Source of the DNA: Tetradesmus obliquus
Taxonomy: Eukaryota > Chlorophyta > Chlorophyceae > Sphaeropleales > Scenedesmaceae
Direction: 5' to 3'
Length of the DNA stretch: 64,000 nucleotides
Assembly: GCA_030272155.1 (NCBI GenBank)
Contig: CP126195.1
Location: 5,625,001 to 5,689,000, forward strand
The number at the start of each line of letters is the position of its first letter. The first letter of the stretch is position 1. Shown piece after piece: positions 59,378 through 64,000 of the stretch. The notes under the pieces are model-generated. The model was given only the letters and a program-made list of their open reading frames with translations. It did not search any database and was not told the origin of the DNA. The position numbers were made by a program, and so were the translations under genes.

Positions 59378-61675
59378 CTTCACACCCTGCGGCCAGTGCG
59401 CAGAGCACAGCTGAGATCAAAGCAGGCATTGGCAGATTACGTCTGATCGTACGTTTCTATGCTGCAAGGGGTTAGAATCTTGCTGCCCCCGAAGGATTGA
59501 AGAAGTGAGGCCTGGAGGGTTGCAAACTTCGCCCACAAGCGCCATGCTGCAGAGCGAAAGGTAGCTATACCTTTCAGCAGTACCTGTTGTACAAGAATCG
59601 AGCAAGATGCTTGGCGTAGGCCTGTATACCAGCTGTCACTGCTCGGCACTCCAGTTCACAAGGCGCAGGAAGATTTCGGGCGAGATGCCCACTGGAAAAG
59701 TACGCTATGACCAGAATAGTGCTGTTTCGTGCCCGGAATTTTGTCATCAAACGCGAGTGCTGGGATGTCGCAACCACCTTGTGTCCAGTTTGCGGACGTA
59801 CGGCATACTCATACAGATATTTAGCTTCTTATGGACATAAAACATATTCTTGCGGAACACACATACTCGATGGATGCGCCATCGCAGCGCATACCCTAAC
59901 ACCCTATATATATCCGTCATCGATGATCGCCTGCGCCAGTGCAGCACCCGGTTGGCATACCGCAATGTACATTATTACTAGCAGTTTCCCGTGACTACGT
60001 CACTCCTATCTAGTAATTACGGGAGGCACCCTTGTTGCTCAGGGCAGCAGTTGCAACACCTGCAATCTTAGAAGCCACCCATGATCATCCCTATCCCGTT
60101 CGCCTTTCGCCTAATAGTCTCACGCCATCGCTTTTCAGATATTGTTGCTTCACTGCCTGCTGTTCCTGCTGTAGCCCGTGATGTTTTGCATAGCACCCCA
60201 GCAACAGAACACCGCTGCACCCAGCCCACGGCTTCGAAACGATTGCAAATTTCTACACTAACGTTCATCTGTTGCTCTCGCGCTCTCGTTTGCTTCCTCT
60301 GCACATTTTCGAATCGCCCTGGGGTTCAACGGCCAGGTCCTAAGCCAGGCTTCTGACTGACTGACGGACGGACCGTATTTTTTTTAGTAATGGACTAGCC
60401 GTTTCCCGTGACTACGTCACTCCTATCTAGTAATTACGGGAGGCACCCTTGTTGCTCAGGGCAGCAGTTGCAACACCTGCAATCTTAGAAGCCACCCATG
60501 ATCATCCCTATCCCGTTCGCCTTTCGCCTAATAGTCTCACGCCATCGCTTTTCAGATATTGTTGCTTCACTGCCTGCTGTTCCTGCTGTAGCCCGTGATG
60601 TTTTGCATAGCACCCCAGCAACAGAACACCGCTGCACCCAGCCCACGGCTTCGAAACGATTGCAAATTTCTACACTCACGTTCATGTGTTGCTCTCGCGC
60701 TCTCGTTTGCTTCCTCTGCACATTTTCGAATCGCCCTGGGGTTCAACGGCCAGGTCTTACGCCAGGCTTCTGACTGACTGACGGACCGCATTTCTTCTTA
60801 GTAATGGACTAGCAGTTTCCCGTGACTACGTCACTCCTATCTAGTAGTTACGGGAGGCACCCGTGCTTGCTGGTGCTGTCCTCAAGGCAGCAACTGCAAC
60901 ACCTGCAATCTTAGCAGCAACCCATGATCATCCCTATCCCGTTCGCCTTTCGCTGAAAGTAATATTCTCACGCCATTGCTTCCCAGATATCGTTGCTTCA
61001 CTGCCTGCTGTTCCTGCTGTAGCCCGTGATGTTTTGCAGTAGCACCCCGCAACAGAACACCGCTGCACCCAGCCCACGGCTTCGAAACGACTTCACATGT
61101 CTACACTAACTTTTATCTGTTGCTCACGCACTCTCGTTTGCTTCCTCTGCACATTATCCAATCGCCCTGGGGTTCAACGGCCAGGTCCTAAGCCAGGCTT
61201 CTGACTGACTGACTGACGGACGGACGGACCGTATTTCTTTTTAGTAATGGATGGATGGATGCATAATTGACCGAAGTCAAGGTCAACAACAGATGATGTT
61301 TCAAGGGACATTACATTGGTCAACTGCGTTGACTGGCCACGTGCAGCCTCTCACTGCAGCGGGGCCAAGGATGCAGCCCCTCTGCTGCTGTGGTTCAAAC
61401 ATGCTGCATCACGCTGCAACATGACGCAAGCTCACAACCAATTCTATGGTCGACAGGTGGAGCTGTAGAGCTGCTTTGTAACAAAACAATATGACACGTC
61501 TCAGGACCGAAACCTGCCTCAGGCACTGGTGACCGCAATGGTCCAGCCGCCAGTGGACTGCAGTGGCACTGGGCCAGTGGGATATAGTGTGGTAGCTCGC
61601 CTGCCGTATGCCTGCCTTTTGCCGCACCCTGAAAGCTATGCAGCTGGGTGCTGTGCTGTGCTGTGCCGCTGCCCC
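59378..61675. other. Intergenic region dominated by a ~415-bp tandem repeat
   Basis: It lies between the start of paralogue B and the stop of the hydrolase gene. 59378-59983 shows nothing I recognise. 59984-61250 is the three-unit repeat described separately. 61251-61675 should include the hydrolase 3' UTR. Confidence 0.6.
59984..61250. repeat. Three tandem units of about 415 bp
   Basis: Units start with GTTTCCCGTGACTACGTCAC at 59984, 60401 and 60814 and end with TAGTAATGG. Units 1 and 2 are nearly identical; unit 3 has several indels. Near each unit start an imperfect inverted repeat (CCCGTGACTAC / GTAATTACGGG) flanks a short loop. Composition and motif content are unlike the surrounding CAG-rich DNA, so this is a candidate satellite or non-autonomous mobile element array. 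Confidence 0.92.
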
Positions 61676-61892
61676 TCAGTCCTGGACAGCGCTAGCAGCA
61701 GCTGCAGCATCAGCCTGCCCCTGCACTGCAGGCGGCTGCACTCCCGCCAGGTGCTGCTTGAAGAACCCTATACCCTGCTGCAGTGCGTCCTGCCGCGCAG
61801 CATTGACTGCCGGGTCGGCCTTGCTGCCCCGCACTGCAAAGCCATGCTGCGTGCCGGGGTAGATGACAAACCGTGCCAGGCCTGAACATGAT

Positions 61893-61942
<50 letters not shown>

Positions 61943-62642
61943 GGAGGCAGCAGCAGCAGCAGTGACGGCAGCAGCAGCAGCATTAGAGGATGCAGCAGTA
62001 GTAGAAGCAGCAGCAGCTGCAACTGAGTTTGTCATCACAATGCAGCAGCTACCTATAGGTTGAGGATGGCCCATGCCCGTGCCTATGCACAGGCACACTT
62101 TGTGCTGCCGTTCCTCTATGCCTGCATCACGCACTGATAGGTCCTTGCACATGCAGCTTTTACCTGGTGACTTTTCCTGCAGCATCTTTTCAGCTGCTGC
62201 CCGTGTCTTTTCAGGGAACCAGGCGTCCTTGCCGGGGCAGATGAACAGCAGAGGCACAGCTGCAGCCTCCAGCTCCTTAGGGATCTGCAAGGGGAGCAGC
62301 AGCAGCAGCAGCAGCAGCGGTGGCGGCGGCAGCAGCAGCAGCAGGAGCGGCAGGGCAGGGCAGATACACAGTGGTTGCTGCACACACTGCACACCAGAGC
62401 TACAGCCTCAAGCGATGCAGCAAACCAATGTTACTGTACCTACACAGTCTTCAAGGCAGCCTGCATACTGAGCATGTTCAGTTCGTCTAGCAGCAGCAAC
62501 TGTACACAGCAGCAGCAGCAGCAGTTGTTGCCTCATGCGGTATCAAACCCCCACCCGTATCATGCCGCCTGGGTGTGCTGAGCAGACAGCGTCCAAGGTT
62601 TGAGGCCTACTGGACATGAGCACTCCAACCAGTCCGCCTGAG

Positions 62643-62710
<68 letters not shown>

Positions 62711-63291
62711 TGGTGCATTCAGGTGATGTGCTCTCCATACAAGCCGGCACACATGTTGACTTGCAACTTGCATGCTGTGGGCGGTGTGCGCTGTCCTGCA
62801 ACTGCTGGTTTGTTGGTTCAGCAAGTGGTGCTCGTTCCTGCTGTGAAAGTGTCTGCGACCAGCATCAACAAAGTGAGGATGCACATGTGCATGTTACCAG
62901 CTCTTGTGGTTGTCCTCTGCCAAGCTCACCGTAGCAGTAGCTACTCAACCCGCCGCCCGCGAGCAACATCAATGCGGCAGCATCAGCGTCAGCATCAACA
63001 GCAGAAGCGGCCAGTCCACAGTAGCAGCAACAAAGCAAGCAGTTGAAACTTGAACTGCTGAGCAGAGTGTGCGTAGCAGCCCCTACTGCTTATGGACCTG
63101 CCCATCAAGCAGTGGTGCTGCACAGTCCGCCTGCCCCCTGCCAGCAACTGCTGTGGCCACACCTTGCTGCAGGTGCTGCATCCACTCAACCCTCAGCCCC
63201 ACAAACCATTTTGCAGCTGTTATTGCTGTTACTAGCAGCATTTCAAATACGTACGGCTGGCATGCTGACTTTGCTGCAGCTGCTTGTCAGG

Positions 63292-63330
<39 letters not shown>

Positions 63331-64000
63331 AAAAGTTTGATCTCACTCCCCCAGCAGGCTGCTGCTGCCACAGGCCTCACCCCTGCAGGCCGACCTTCTT
63401 TGCGCCATGCTTCTCTCGCAGCTCTGCCGTTGCTGCTGTCACGACATCAATGGCATAGTCTGCAGGGTGCCGCTTGAGCCAGGCGCCCTGCAGGCACAGC
63501 AGCAGCAGCGGCAGCAAGAACAGCAGCAGGCAGCACATGCTGAAGCAGTAGCCACCCACTTCGGTGCTGCACCTCATGGGAGGGAGTATTGTGTGTCCCT
63601 GCACAGCCACGCTGCATGCGAGGTATACTGGGACGGATTTAGCTGGCGACACACTGCTGCAGCAGCCACTGGCAGCACCTAAGCGCTGGCCAAGCAATGG
63701 TCAAGTCAATATCTGCCTGCCATCTATGGCTTGCAAACTTGGCAGTGACCAATGCTGCTGCTGTAAAATGACAAGTAATATGCAAAGGCATGGTTACGTG
63801 TTGTGCTGACACCCACCCTGCCCAACCACTTCCACGCCAGCCACAAATAGCAGTAATTGCCAATGTTGCATTGTAGTACTTGGTGCTGCTGATGCCGCTG
63901 ATGCTGTGCAACTCACCATGCCCATCCACTTCCATGCCAGCCACAAGTAAGAGCGCGCCTTTCCCAGCAGTGACAGCCCAGGCAGCGATTCATACGTCAG
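61676..64000 (-). CDS. Dienelactone hydrolase family protein, 5' end beyond the right edge
   Basis: Exons, 5' to 3': 64000-63917 (partial), 63487-63381, 62940-62930, 62637-62555, 62284-62164, 61881-61676 (stop TGA); all phases agree. The alpha/beta-hydrolase nucleophile motif G-x-C-x-G appears as GYCYG, assembled across three exons with the Cys in the 11-nt exon. The acid residue is probably the Asp of PGKDAWFP, and the catalytic His is in TQHGFAVRG. The Cys-Asp-His triad is typical of dienelactone hydrolases, which open cyclic ester bonds; many eukaryotic members have unknown substrates. Acceptors at 62637 and 62284, and more distantly 61881, follow sense-strand CTG tracts. A partial copy of the 63917 exon end lies at about 63812-63850. 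Confidence 0.87.
61893..61990. repeat. CAG tract upstream of the hydrolase last-exon acceptor
   Basis: (CAG)n with interruptions on the plus strand is CTG in the sense of the hydrolase gene, about 12 bp before the ATGTTCAG acceptor of the exon starting at 61881. Confidence 0.9.
62647..62708. repeat. CAG tract at the hydrolase exon 62637 acceptor
   Basis: About 20 uninterrupted CAG triplets (CTG in sense) end directly at the GGCTCAG acceptor of the exon starting at 62637. Confidence 0.93.

Noticed and set aside
60068..60721. Two identical-length 78-residue minus frames in the 415-bp repeat
   Set aside because: Their identity follows from the DNA repeat, the third unit breaks the frame, and the residue composition gives no domain.

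Overview
The window looks like nuclear DNA of a green alga, probably Chlorophyceae (a Scenedesmaceae-like species is my guess, low confidence). The reasons are intron-dense genes with CTGCAG-type acceptors and GTGAG-type donors, plant and algal protein families, very frequent CAG/CTG microsatellites, and no bacterial-style operons. All gene models below were built by hand from reading frame, splice consensus and intron-phase continuity. None is supported by transcripts.

Layout. On the minus strand from 5683 to beyond the left edge lies a Reelin-DOMON-cytochrome b561 protein. 7888-11209 (minus) is a three-KH-domain RNA-binding protein. It is divergent from 11853-21020 (plus), the anaphase-promoting complex subunit APC8/CDC23 with a long TP-rich C-terminal extension. 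21461-30383 (plus) is an 18-exon NPF/POT peptide or nitrate transporter whose signature motifs are split over micro-exons. 33712-40906 and 51322-59377 (both minus) are paralogous secreted multidomain proteins (sushi-like, GCC2/GCC3-like and Ig/cadherin-like modules) with conserved exon lengths and phases. Between them lie a plus-strand secreted cysteine-rich LRR gene broken by two frameshifts (43377 to about 47500) and the 3' end of a non-LTR retrotransposon (about 47700-48573). At the right edge, from 61676 to beyond 64000 (minus), is a dienelactone-hydrolase family protein whose catalytic Cys lies in a predicted 11-nt exon.

The most striking property is architectural. In every well-modelled long gene, introns carry extra partial copies of the adjacent exon edge (exon end plus donor, or acceptor plus exon start), often as tandem arrays with periods near 115-140 bp. 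One example is five 121-bp copies before APC8 exon 9. The full-length copy is usually the one that keeps the protein in frame. Long CTG tracts, read on the sense strand, repeatedly sit just before acceptors, and CAG tracts often follow donors. Together these suggest that introns here grow by repeated duplication of splice junctions and trinucleotide expansion. An assembly artefact must be excluded first.

The genes do not form one pathway. They are housekeeping genes (KH protein, APC8), a transporter, a redox membrane protein, a hydrolase, and a local cluster of extracellular cysteine-rich proteins around 33.7-59.4 kb.
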